From NCBI GenBank assembly GCA_000333855.2, contig CM007323.1, positions 1 to 64,000 of the forward strand: a DNA stretch of 64,000 bases, given 5' to 3'. The notes under the pieces were generated by a model that searched no databases, was not told where the DNA came from, and saw only the letters and a list, made by a program, of their open reading frames with translations. Position numbers and translations under genes: made by a program. Positions within the stretch are counted from its first letter, which is position 1; the number at the start of each line of letters is the position of its first letter. The stretch is from Endotrypanum monterogeii (Eukaryota; Euglenozoa; Kinetoplastea; Trypanosomatida; Trypanosomatidae). Positions 20,801-29,514 of this stretch are shown here, piece after piece.

Positions 20801-22504
20801 ATGCAGGCCATCACGACATCTACGCTATCCCAGCGACCCAGTCTCGGGTCAGCACTGGAAAAGCCGCTCTGGGTGAATACCTACGCTGATTGGATGACCA
20901 TGTACGAACGGAAACCGAATGGCAACAGCACGCTCTTCGAGCTGGAGGCGATGGTTGCCAAGCGCATGGAATTTCTAGCGTGGATTGACCAGCAGGTCAA
21001 CTCGCCGCAGGCCAAAAGCTTTGAAACGGTACTCGACGCGATCATCGCGCGTCTCCCGGAGGAACGGCGCTCGAGCGCGTCGGCAGATGTCTCGCGAAAT
21101 AAAGTTGTTTCACTTGGCTACGAGGAGTCGGCTGCCGGCGGCGGTTCGGAGAGGCGATCCTCTTCGCGCGGCTCCACTGGAGGTGCTGCTGGCACGACTT
21201 CGGTTTCCAGCGTTGTTTTCGCACCAGGGGAGGATGTCACGTCACACCTGCTTTGCCGCTTCGCTTTCTGTATGAGTGAGCGATGGCGGGACTGGCTGGT
21301 GCGGACCGAGCGGGTCCTCCTGATGGCTCGCATTAAAATGGAGCTAGCGAAAAAACCCGTAACATTTCTGGTCGATTTGATGAAGCGCAACGGACTGCCC
21401 TGCGCCCCTCTGACAGAGAACCAGCTGGCAGACCCGATGCTGCACGAGTATCTCGAGTTCCGCCGCACGAGGGCGGACAGCGCACGGGAGTCTGATGGGC
21501 GGGCAGAGAACTACTACGCTGTCCCGCTTTCACTCGCCACACGCTTGATCAAAAAGCGTCACGTACTCTGCCGTGGTGGTCAGGCCATTCTGTTCCGCGA
21601 CCAGGTGCAAGAGGTTTTCCTGACGGTCTTCTGTGCCCACCTGAACCGAGGCCTGCACAGCGCTTACCTCGCACGCTTGAAGCAGCAAGCACTAGAGGAG
21701 GAGACAGCCAAGTCGACTGTCATGACGATGCTTGACGCCTTTTTGGAACAGTTCATTTCTGACCCGGCAGACAGCCTCCAAGAGGGGGTCGCCGGATCTG
21801 TGAGGGCCGGTGATGTACAGCGACTTGCGCAGACGCACTTTCCTCCGTGCATGCGTGCCATCGATTCCCATCTTCGTCGCGAGGGACACCTCAAACACCA
21901 CGGCCGCTTCACCTACGGGCTCTTCCTCAAAGCAATTGGTCTGTCTTTGGAGGACTCGATGGAGCTGTTCGCCACGCTCATGAAAGTGAAAGGCGGCGGC
22001 TCGGTCGAGTCCTTTTCCAAGACGGCGTACGGCTATAATGTACGACACAACTACGGTATGGAGGGAAAGAAGACGAGCTACAGCTCTGCCTCCTGCACCA
22101 CGATCCTCAGCCTCCCGCCAGTGGTTGACCAGCACGACTGCCACGGCTGTCCGTTCCGTTTCCGCGATGAGGGAGCGCTGCGAGGGATGCTTGGGAAAGA
22201 GATTCAAAATCCGAAGGGGCGCAACTTTCCGAGCGTACGGCCTACCCCTGGTGACATTGAAGACATCGTTTCGGATAGCAGGGCCCAGCACTACACGCGC
22301 GCGTGTTACAAGTACTTCATGGCCACCCATCCAGGCGCACGTCGTGACACACTCTTCAGATCTCCATACGAGTATTACAGTGTTAGCCTTGAGGCCGAGG
22401 CACAGAGTGACGGCGCAGATTCGTCCCGCTCCTCTGCAGGCCCCGCCAAGCGGACGTCCGTGGTGCTTAACGAGGACTTTGTGCGCCCCCGACTCTCTTC
22501 TTAA
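20801..22504 (+). CDS. PRI2: DNA primase large subunit
   Basis: The 567-residue protein is the regulatory, iron-sulphur subunit of the primase that works with DNA polymerase alpha to make RNA primers. The four cluster cysteines of human PRIM2 have clear counterparts: Cys350 (FPPCMRAID), Cys432 (ASCTTIL), Cys450 (CHGCPFRF) and Cys502 (ACYKYF). Between them, HHGRFTYGLFLKAIGLSLE (366-384) and YGYNVRHNYGMEGKKTSY (410-427) follow the family closely. Residues about 96-143 are a Ser/Gly-rich insert. The frame upstream of 20801 begins with TTG and is discarded. No AG exists between the gap and this ATG, so the acceptor is either in or before the gap, or a later ATG (20894, residue 32) is used. The later start would still keep the domain. 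Confidence 0.94.
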   Translation: MQAITTSTLSQRPSLGSALEKPLWVNTYADWMTMYERKPNGNSTLFELEAMVAKRMEFLAWIDQQVNSPQAKSFETVLDAIIARLPEERRSSASADVSRNKVVSLGYEESAAGGGSERRSSSRGSTGGAAGTTSVSSVVFAPGEDVTSHLLCRFAFCMSERWRDWLVRTERVLLMARIKMELAKKPVTFLVDLMKRNGLPCAPLTENQLADPMLHEYLEFRRTRADSARESDGRAENYYAVPLSLATRLIKKRHVLCRGGQAILFRDQVQEVFLTVFCAHLNRGLHSAYLARLKQQALEEETAKSTVMTMLDAFLEQFISDPADSLQEGVAGSVRAGDVQRLAQTHFPPCMRAIDSHLRREGHLKHHGRFTYGLFLKAIGLSLEDSMELFATLMKVKGGGSVESFSKTAYGYNVRHNYGMEGKKTSYSSASCTTILSLPPVVDQHDCHGCPFRFRDEGALRGMLGKEIQNPKGRNFPSVRPTPGDIEDIVSDSRAQHYTRACYKYFMATHPGARRDTLFRSPYEYYSVSLEAEAQSDGADSSRSSAGPAKRTSVVLNEDFVRPRLSS

Positions 22505-23377
22505 CGAGTATAGAGCAGTGGCAAGGTAGAATAGAAGACAACACGAGTGCATGTGTGTCTGCTAACATAAACACCGTGCTTCAACGGGCGCCGATGGATA
22601 TTGCGCCCTCATCATAGAATTCAATGGTGTAGCTGATGGGGACAGCGGTGGATGTGCTTGGTGACGTGGTGACCACGCCGGAGTTGTTGTTCTCTAAAGG
22701 CCCGCATGCGTTGTCTAACGAACATGGAGTCAAGGGATAAAACAGCTCTGAGGGAAGCGGAGGGTGGGGGGGGGGCAAGGATAGTGCGCTGCGGCAGTAC
22801 TGGTCAGCACGTACAGCTTCGAGTGTACTGTGGCGGTTCCCATGGGTGAGTGTTGTTGCATTTTTTGCTGATCCTCCTCTTTCCCCTATCCCTCTTTTAT
22901 TTACCATTCGCTTTTTTTTTTTTCTATTTACTTCATCTCTGTTTCCTTTCATTTGACCGGTTCTCCTCGGTGTGTTGTCGTTTGGTGTACATGTGTGTAT
23001 CGGGGGAGGGGGGGGGAGAGCAAGGAAGGGAAATATATACTTTTTCGTTAGGCATCGCGCTCCCCTTCCCCTCCCTACCCTCTGTCCTGAGCCACTTCGT
23101 TCCCGCTTCCTCCTAATTCTTTGCCTCCGCCAAAGATAAAGATAAGCAAACAACGCTTCAGGCAATATCCCACCTTGAGTGGCCCTGCATGTCTGTGGTT
23201 GAAAAGCTCAGCTCTGTGAGCGTGCGTGTGTACGGTCTTGCATCGTGCACCTACTACCAAGCCTTCTCCTCCTCCCTTGGTCCAGGTGCGACGCATGTGC
23301 TTTCCTTCCAAATATTATTATTAATTTTTATTTCATGCTACACCCGTCGTTGGCTTTCTTCGCCCCCCTCCCCCTTT

Positions 23378-23378
<1 letters not shown>

Positions 23379-23442
<64 letters not shown>
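23379..23442. repeat. Compound (CA)n-(TA)n microsatellite
   Basis: About 14 CA units run directly into about 17 TA units, upstream of COX11. Confidence 0.95.
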
Positions 23443-23446
<4 letters not shown>

Positions 23447-23489
23447 ATCAAAAAAAAAAAACACCATTCAGTGGCTTTCCATGGGCTGG

Positions 23490-23544
23490 ATCCACCCCTT
23501 CCTCCCTCTCCTCACCTCCTCACCTGCACTTTTGAATACCGAAG
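23490..23544 (+). promoter_or_regulatory. Spliced-leader acceptor for COX11
   Basis: A C/T-rich tract is followed by the AG at 23543-23544, 12 bases before the ATG. Confidence 0.5.
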
Positions 23545-23556
23545 AGGCTTTGTCGA

Positions 23557-24318
23557 ATGCTACGTAGATGCTGGCTGCGCTACAGCGCTTCCGGTAGCCC
23601 TGCCAGGGGTAGCGGCACCACCTCATCGCCTCCACACAATGTCAGCAATCATGCTAGCGGCTTCGATACGTCAGGGGGCGGCGGTGCTAGGCGACGCTTC
23701 CGAATCGAGAGCGGATATGATGGCTCCAAGAACTATGATGAGCGCGGCCAATTTTTTTCAGCCTTCCTAAGCCTAGGTATCATGTCTCTCGGATGCACCT
23801 TCCTGTTCGTACCGCTTTATCGCATGTACTGCGCACCCACTGGCCGTGGGGCAGATCCAAAGTTCTACACCCCGGAGGCAGCACGCCAGCGCGACGAGGA
23901 GAATAAGAACTACCCTGTTCCCAAGAAGCTACTCAAGGTGCGCTTCCTGAGTGACGTGGGCAACACAATGCCCATCGCCTTTGTACCTCTACAGAAGGAG
24001 GTGGAGGTGCTCGTCGGCGAGCCGGCACTTGCTTTTTATTCCGCGTACAATCGCAGCAATCGAACACTCCTCGGCGTCTCATCTTACACAATTGCACCGC
24101 CAGAGGTGACCAACTACCTCAACAAGATTCAATGTTTCTGCTTTGAGGAGCAGCGCTTCAAGCCGCACGAGCTGGTCGAGATGCCCGTCTTCTTTTACAT
24201 CGATCGAGACTTTCTGAACGACCCGATGGTCAACTGGCTCGACGAGGTGATCGTCAACTACACATTTTTCAACCTGGAAAAGACGAAAGACTACATCTTC
24301 CGCTCTAACGGACCCTAG
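23557..24318 (+). CDS. COX11: Cytochrome c oxidase assembly protein COX11
   Basis: The 253-residue protein delivers copper to the CuB site of cytochrome c oxidase subunit I in the mitochondrial inner membrane. The first 50 residues are rich in Arg and Ser with few acidic residues, as in a mitochondrial presequence. One membrane segment is at about 65-87. The copper ligands are present: Cys92 in YCAPTG just after the membrane segment, and Cys193 and Cys195 in the family signature IQCFCFEEQ. MPVFFYID at 209-216 is also conserved. The soluble beta-sandwich should face the intermembrane space. The length is normal. A large inverted repeat begins about 100 bases after the stop. Confidence 0.97.
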   Translation: MLRRCWLRYSASGSPARGSGTTSSPPHNVSNHASGFDTSGGGGARRRFRIESGYDGSKNYDERGQFFSAFLSLGIMSLGCTFLFVPLYRMYCAPTGRGADPKFYTPEAARQRDEENKNYPVPKKLLKVRFLSDVGNTMPIAFVPLQKEVEVLVGEPALAFYSAYNRSNRTLLGVSSYTIAPPEVTNYLNKIQCFCFEEQRFKPHELVEMPVFFYIDRDFLNDPMVNWLDEVIVNYTFFNLEKTKDYIFRSNGP

Positions 24319-24419
24319 GGTGGTGACGTGCGTGTAGGTGTGGGGAGGGGGGTTGGCGGGGTGAGGGTGGAGCTAGTCCCATCGCCAGTGACCGCTTTTG
24401 GTTGTCTGCATGGATGCCT

Positions 24420-24594
24420 AGACCCAGGATCAGCCTCTGCTGGTGTTTTCTCCCCCCCCTCCCCCCCCCTTCTTCTTCCCGTCAGCTGTCACTGCTATGG
24501 TAGTCACGTGATGAAATTAATGCTAATGAGGTTGGACCGAGGGGGGGAGGGAGGGGGGGGGAAGAAAACACCAGCAGAGGCTGATCCTGGGTCT
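24420..24594. repeat. Long inverted repeat with C-run/G-run arms
   Basis: Bases 24420-24451 are the reverse complement of 24563-24594. The 30-base core, 24421-24450 against 24564-24593, pairs without mismatch. Directly inside the left arm is an almost pure C tract (24452-24469), and inside the right arm an almost pure G tract (24541-24561). These can lengthen the stem by roughly 16-18 pairs with small bulges. The loop is about 70 bases. In RNA this would be a very stable hairpin in the COX11 3' UTR. Confidence 0.95.
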
Positions 24595-24605
24595 GCTGGT
24601 GAGAT

Positions 24606-24613
24606 TGTGTGTA

Positions 24614-24644
<31 letters not shown>

Positions 24645-24657
24645 GTGTGTGTGTGTG
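24606..24657 (+). repeat. (TGTA)/(TG)n microsatellite
   Basis: TGTATG-type units merge into pure TG, just after the inverted repeat. A matching CA run lies at 25077-25112 in the same spacer. Confidence 0.9.
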
Positions 24658-25076
24658 CCTCATTGCCCCCAGGCGTATCATTCTCTGGTGACAATTTCTT
24701 GGAGTCCCCGATGAGCACTACGCGCCCTACAGTCCCGGCGTGGCCTATATTACTCAAGCGTTACTGTTCGCCCCTCCCCTCCTTTTCCCTTTCCCTTCAT
24801 CGCTCTCTGGGCGAGTCTGTTTGTGTGTGTAGCTGTAATTGTCTTGGTTAACCATCTCCCCTCCCCCTCCCCCCCCCACGCGCGCTTAAGAACCGTGTAT
24901 ATATATATATTTGTTTTTTTCCCCTGTCGCAGTTGCCGCGACTACGCGCGGTTGTCATTTTATTACATATTTATTATATATGTCTCTGGCTCTTCTCCCT
25001 CAGAGCCAATCTATGATGGATTTTGGATTGGTTGTTCTCTACCCTGCCCAATCGTTACATACCCCACCACACATGA

Positions 25077-25112
<36 letters not shown>
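25077..25112 (+). repeat. (CA)n microsatellite
   Basis: About 16 CA units, complementary to the TG run upstream in the same spacer. Confidence 0.9.
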
Positions 25113-25115
<3 letters not shown>

Positions 25116-26018
25116 TGTGGAGGGCGAGCCTGCATCCCTGAGAAAATACTATTGCATGGGCGGGTGTTCTTCTTTGCCCTCTTGTCGATCCCTCCTATGC
25201 TCGTGACATCTCTGCGGCCTTTGATTTCTCCGTATCGGCTCCTGTTCACTGCCACTCGTATCCTCACTTCTTCCTCGAGGAAATAACCCAAAACATTTGT
25301 ACAACCCGTCAACGCGCCGCGACTGCGGAAATGTGATTTCAAGTGTCTTGCCACATCACCCCTCCCCCCCCCACCACCACTACACACGCACACCAAATTT
25401 AAAAAATATATATATCTTCTCATCCGGCTCATATGCGTGCCGAATCGCCTACGCCTGTGTGTTTTTGTCTCCTCCTTATGGGGTTGGATATGTGTTGGGG
25501 TGCATTGCCTCTTCGTAACGCGACATCGAAGCCTCCTCATCCATTTATTTATTCCTAGCGAGAAAGCAGTGCCGGCACACCTTTCCCACCAACCGTGCCC
25601 ACTCGGGAGCCTCTCATTATACATATATATATTTCTAGGCTATCTCATACGTGTCGTCGTGCTTCGAATTGTAACGGGTGAGTGCAATGTGCCCCTCGCC
25701 CATCTTCCACCACGCAGAGGAACCAAGTGGCACGCCAGCGTCAACGTCTCACGACCTCTGTTCATGCCCCCCTCCCCTCCCAAAGGACACATATGCTGCA
25801 TCTCTGTGAGTCTGTATATAATCACGCCTTCAACTCGACCGCTGTCCTCCCCCACCTTGCATCCCATTTTGTCCCCCTAAGCGCACGCGCCGAGGCACGA
25901 TTTCCTGTCTTCGGCAGCGGCTGATCTCATCGGGACAGGCTCCACTGCTCCACACCTAGTTGGCTTCCACGGTCACTTATGCATGAGGGGCACACACGCA
26001 TCTTTCAAAGATACACAT

Positions 26019-26056
<38 letters not shown>

Positions 26057-26127
26057 GATATACTTAATCTGCAGACTTATCGCTGCATGTATGCGCAGAT
26101 AGATGAGCATAGAGAAAGAGTGTGAGA

Positions 26128-28707
26128 ATGGCTGCTATTATTATTGGCCGCAAGGAGCTTTTCTCCTTCGCGGAGCGCTACAGCTCACGACGCCTTAGCG
26201 ACTACAGCGGCTTGGTTGATGGCGAGGTGCTTTGCTGTTTGTTTAACCTCGTTTTCCCTAGTCTCCGCATTCGCCCAGCGCCCGTGTCGACGCACTCCGC
26301 CACACAACGGGCGCACGTCAACTGGGAGCAGCTTTTTCGCCGCTTTGGGGGGCTACGCATCCCCCTGTCCTTCCTCAATCCCACCGCCCTCAGGGCAGGC
26401 AATGTCGAATGCGGGTTCAGCACTCTCGTTCTTTTTTATTTTTTTCATCACTTGTCGAAGCGGGCCGACTTTTCGGCTGAGTTCGCGCTCGATGTAGCAG
26501 AAGACGTGACTACCTATCTACAATCAACCGACTGCATCGCTACCCTGCTGCTGGGAAACGCACTGCAATGGACTTCGGTGCCAGCGCAACTAGTGGAGAC
26601 GCTGCAGGTACATCCAGTCTTCCTTTTGACTGCGGAGGCGAAGGCAGCTGAAGAGGAGGAAGCCGCTCGTTTATACCGCTTGTCGTTTGCGCGGCGGCGT
26701 ACAGGCAGCGCCAAAAGTGTCTGCAAATCGCCTTTGGATAGTCGCGGGCGTTCATGCTCTGCAGCGCAGGGGTTGGGTATGCAAGATCGACGTAGCTTCA
26801 AGGCGGGCTCATCATCCTCATCCTCCGAAGTGTCATCCCCCTCGTCGAGTCGAGAGGATGTGTCGGAGTCACCAATGTCGGGGTCTCTTCTTCATGGCAA
26901 GTTGACACAGTCTTTTTGCGCCTCTACAGACAGGCGGTCAAGCACCGTCGCAATGGACGCGTCTCTCGACCTGAGTGGCCCGCAACACGGACGCATCTCG
27001 GAGATGCACACGGGGAATGCGGAAAGGCGTCACGCATCGAGACGAGAGGTCCCGTATCGGCGCAGTGCTTTACCTAGCTCGTGGTCTGCACACTCATCTG
27101 GGAACTCGAACTGCTCTACAGTGGCACCTTTGTCTTGTCGATCTCGAGACACCGAAGTCGCCTCTGTCACGCAGCCTCCTCGCGCACTTTGTCGCTCTGT
27201 CTCCAGTTTGAGCAATGCCACAACATCTCAGGGGTCAGCGGATTCCTTCTCCTGCGCACGTGATGCGGGGCTCGAAGCGGCCCTCAAGTTAAAGGAGGCG
27301 GAGTGTGAATCGCTGCAGATGCAGGTGGCGCAGCTGCTGACCCTTCTCGCTAGTGTCCGAACTGGTGAGACTGCCTCGATTGCTGCCAACGGCGAGAGTC
27401 ACGTTCTCAGCCCGAGTCATTTCATACCGCCAGTAGCGGCGACATCGAGACAAAGGCGTTGTGACGCGGATAGTGAGTCAACGGAACGCCAGCAGCAGCA
27501 GTGGACGGACCCTATTGAGGAGTTGGAGACACAACCGCGTGTCCCTCGCGAAAACGGTGATGAGGGGCGAGCGCCATCAAAGCCCTCTGCGGCACTACCA
27601 CCACCACAACAACAATCGGCACCGTCACTACTTGGAGGAAATACTGCTGACAAACGTCTATTGGAGGCGGAGATTGAGGCATTGACCGAGGACATAGTTG
27701 ACGAGGATACGGGCAATACCGTCGTGGATGTGAATCAAAAGGCGAACCTTCTGCACTGCCTCATGCTAGAGCACTTGCAGGAGTCCCCGCGAAACCTCAA
27801 GCAGATGCAGCGGTGGCTCTGGTTGATCGTGGCAGCGCATCACACAATACAGGGGAGGCTGATGGCGGCAGTGGACTTGCTGCGCTTGTGGAGCAGCACG
27901 CTCCCGCCCCCTGGTACTGATGTAGCTTCCACCTCAGAGTTATCCGCTGCTCCCCAAGAGGCGTGTGCGGTGGCGCTGACAAGTCAACCAGCAGTGGCGG
28001 TGCACGTCTCTGCCGTATCAGCCGGTAGCGTCTCCGATACGGCCGAGGCTCAAGTGACCAGCTTCGATGAAGTGGCGGCGTTACGCAACGCTTACTACGC
28101 AGAAGTTGAAGCCCTCCATTCCCGGGAGCACGAGCTGGCAATAGCGCTGCAGACAGCCAAGGCGCAAAACTTCGTAACTGTGCAGCGAGCAGTGCGGCGG
28201 GAGCGACTGTGGAAGTCCCTTTGTGCGTCAGTCTACGGTGCGGAGCAGGCATCCTATTGTATCACGGAATGTTCCACGGCCGAAGAGGTTGAGGAGCGAC
28301 TGCGGCAGCGGGAGGAGCACTACAGCGTCGTGGAGACGCTCACGCAGCAGCTGGTGGAGGAAGGTCAGCACGAGGAGGCGATGGGTACGGAGCAGTGCGA
28401 GGTGGAGGGGGCATCGGAACGCAACTCAGCTTGCACGTCGCTCCAGATTCTCGTTGCGCAGCTGCAGGAGGAGCGTTTGAGTTTGCTCAGCGATGTGGCG
28501 CGCCTCCGTAATGCTGTTGTTGCGCCGCAAGGAGGGAAAGATCGCGCCGTGCCGGGGAATATGGCGGATGCACTAAAAGAGTCACCCGCAATGGCCACGC
28601 AGCTACGCGTGACTACCGGGCCGTTTTCGGATGACCCTCACAGAAAGTGTGCCACGGTTTCATTGGGGAGCGTGAGAGAAGGGGGAGGGCATGTGCAACA
28701 TCCGTGA
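26128..28707 (+). CDS. CH-like domain and coiled-coil protein
   Basis: The 859-residue protein begins at the ATG at 26128; the frame upstream opens only with GTG. Residues 1-150 resemble a calponin-homology fold of the EB1/Hook kind: LVDGEVLCCLFNLVFPSLRI at about 28-47, then VNWEQLFRRFG (about 63-73), then LRAGNVECGFSTLVLFYFFHHL. This suggests microtubule binding, but the match is by pattern only. Residues about 180-380 are Ser/Arg-rich and disordered. Coiled-coil segments are likely at about 380-410, 645-745 and 770-797. Poly-Gln/Pro patches occur at about 450 and 490. No enzyme motif or membrane segment is seen. A cytoskeletal or flagellar linker is a reasonable guess. An upstream ATG at 26103 in another frame could act as a uORF. 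Confidence 0.8.
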   Translation: MAAIIIGRKELFSFAERYSSRRLSDYSGLVDGEVLCCLFNLVFPSLRIRPAPVSTHSATQRAHVNWEQLFRRFGGLRIPLSFLNPTALRAGNVECGFSTLVLFYFFHHLSKRADFSAEFALDVAEDVTTYLQSTDCIATLLLGNALQWTSVPAQLVETLQVHPVFLLTAEAKAAEEEEAARLYRLSFARRRTGSAKSVCKSPLDSRGRSCSAAQGLGMQDRRSFKAGSSSSSSEVSSPSSSREDVSESPMSGSLLHGKLTQSFCASTDRRSSTVAMDASLDLSGPQHGRISEMHTGNAERRHASRREVPYRRSALPSSWSAHSSGNSNCSTVAPLSCRSRDTEVASVTQPPRALCRSVSSLSNATTSQGSADSFSCARDAGLEAALKLKEAECESLQMQVAQLLTLLASVRTGETASIAANGESHVLSPSHFIPPVAATSRQRRCDADSESTERQQQQWTDPIEELETQPRVPRENGDEGRAPSKPSAALPPPQQQSAPSLLGGNTADKRLLEAEIEALTEDIVDEDTGNTVVDVNQKANLLHCLMLEHLQESPRNLKQMQRWLWLIVAAHHTIQGRLMAAVDLLRLWSSTLPPPGTDVASTSELSAAPQEACAVALTSQPAVAVHVSAVSAGSVSDTAEAQVTSFDEVAALRNAYYAEVEALHSREHELAIALQTAKAQNFVTVQRAVRRERLWKSLCASVYGAEQASYCITECSTAEEVEERLRQREEHYSVVETLTQQLVEEGQHEEAMGTEQCEVEGASERNSACTSLQILVAQLQEERLSLLSDVARLRNAVVAPQGGKDRAVPGNMADALKESPAMATQLRVTTGPFSDDPHRKCATVSLGSVREGGGHVQHP

Positions 28708-28916
28708 CGACATCAACTTGTTGGGGGGGTGTCTCCACCGCCAGCCGGACTTGCGCACACCGCCCACCCATCTCGCTTTTGTACCACCGGGAAGGATTGG
28801 GAAAGCTTATGATGTGATATTCGGACGGAAAGGGGGAGCGAAAGAAGACACCCCCCCCTCCCGCCCCCGCCCTCACAACGCGTCTTGAAATTGGCTCGGG
28901 AATCACCGTTGAGAGG

Positions 28917-28935
28917 GTGGGACTCTTGGTCCCAC
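28917..28935. other. Perfect 7-bp hairpin
   Basis: GTGGGAC and GTCCCAC pair around TCTTG in the 3' flank of the CH-like gene. Role unknown. Confidence 0.35.
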
Positions 28936-29446
28936 TGCGGGGCATTTACGATTCTCTATTTTTCTCCCATCCATGGCAGTGCTTCTGTCTCCGAGCTGAC
29001 AAATATGACCCCCATTGATTGCACCCGCTCTACGGGGCACTTTCTGTTCCGAGACCTTGGCGCCACCTCAGCCAGTCAGGGGCCTCTGAGTTCGTTTGAG
29101 AGCTTTACATTGTACATGTGTGTGTGTGTGTGTGTTTCTCCCTGTTCTCAACTCCGTATCGCTCTTAGAAGTGCTTCCGTCTCGATGGGCACATGTGGGT
29201 TCTATTGCTCCCTTTTTCTTCTTTCCTTCACCCCTTTATCTCTCTTCCTCTCCACTCCGCAGACTCCTCGCTGCAGACAACACTGAGAAAGTGACGAGCG
29301 CATTTGCTCACGTTCGCAGTGACTCAGACAGGGACGCAGTCGCATGCGTGTGTGTGTGTGTGTGTGTGTAGCTCTTGTTGCGCATGTTGATTCACAGGCG
29401 AACTACAGGGCTGTTTCTCGCACCGATCAGCGGCTTTGACTACACC

Positions 29447-29469
29447 CCCCTCAACTTTCCTTTCCCCAG
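29447..29469 (+). promoter_or_regulatory. Spliced-leader acceptor for LRR protein
   Basis: A C/T tract ends in CCCCAG with AG at 29468-29469. The first ATG downstream is at 29515. Confidence 0.6.
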
Positions 29470-29514
29470 TCACCAACGAGCAAGAAGCATTCTGTGCGCG
29501 TATACCGCACTGAA

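Larger units (their letters stand above)
22505..23556. other. Spacer before COX11
   Basis: No gene is seen. It has G runs at 22767-22776 and 23003-23016, and a compound (CA)n-(TA)n tract at 23379-23442. Confidence 0.6.
24319..26127. other. Spacer after COX11
   Basis: No gene is seen. It contains a 31-bp inverted repeat with C/G arms (24420-24594), (TG)n at 24606-24657, (CA)n at 25077-25112 and (TA)n at about 26027-26053. The acceptor for the next gene is not clear. Confidence 0.6.
28708..29514. other. Spacer before LRR protein
   Basis: No gene is seen. A 7-bp hairpin lies at 28917-28935, and (TG)n runs at 29117-29135 and 29346-29369. Confidence 0.6.
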
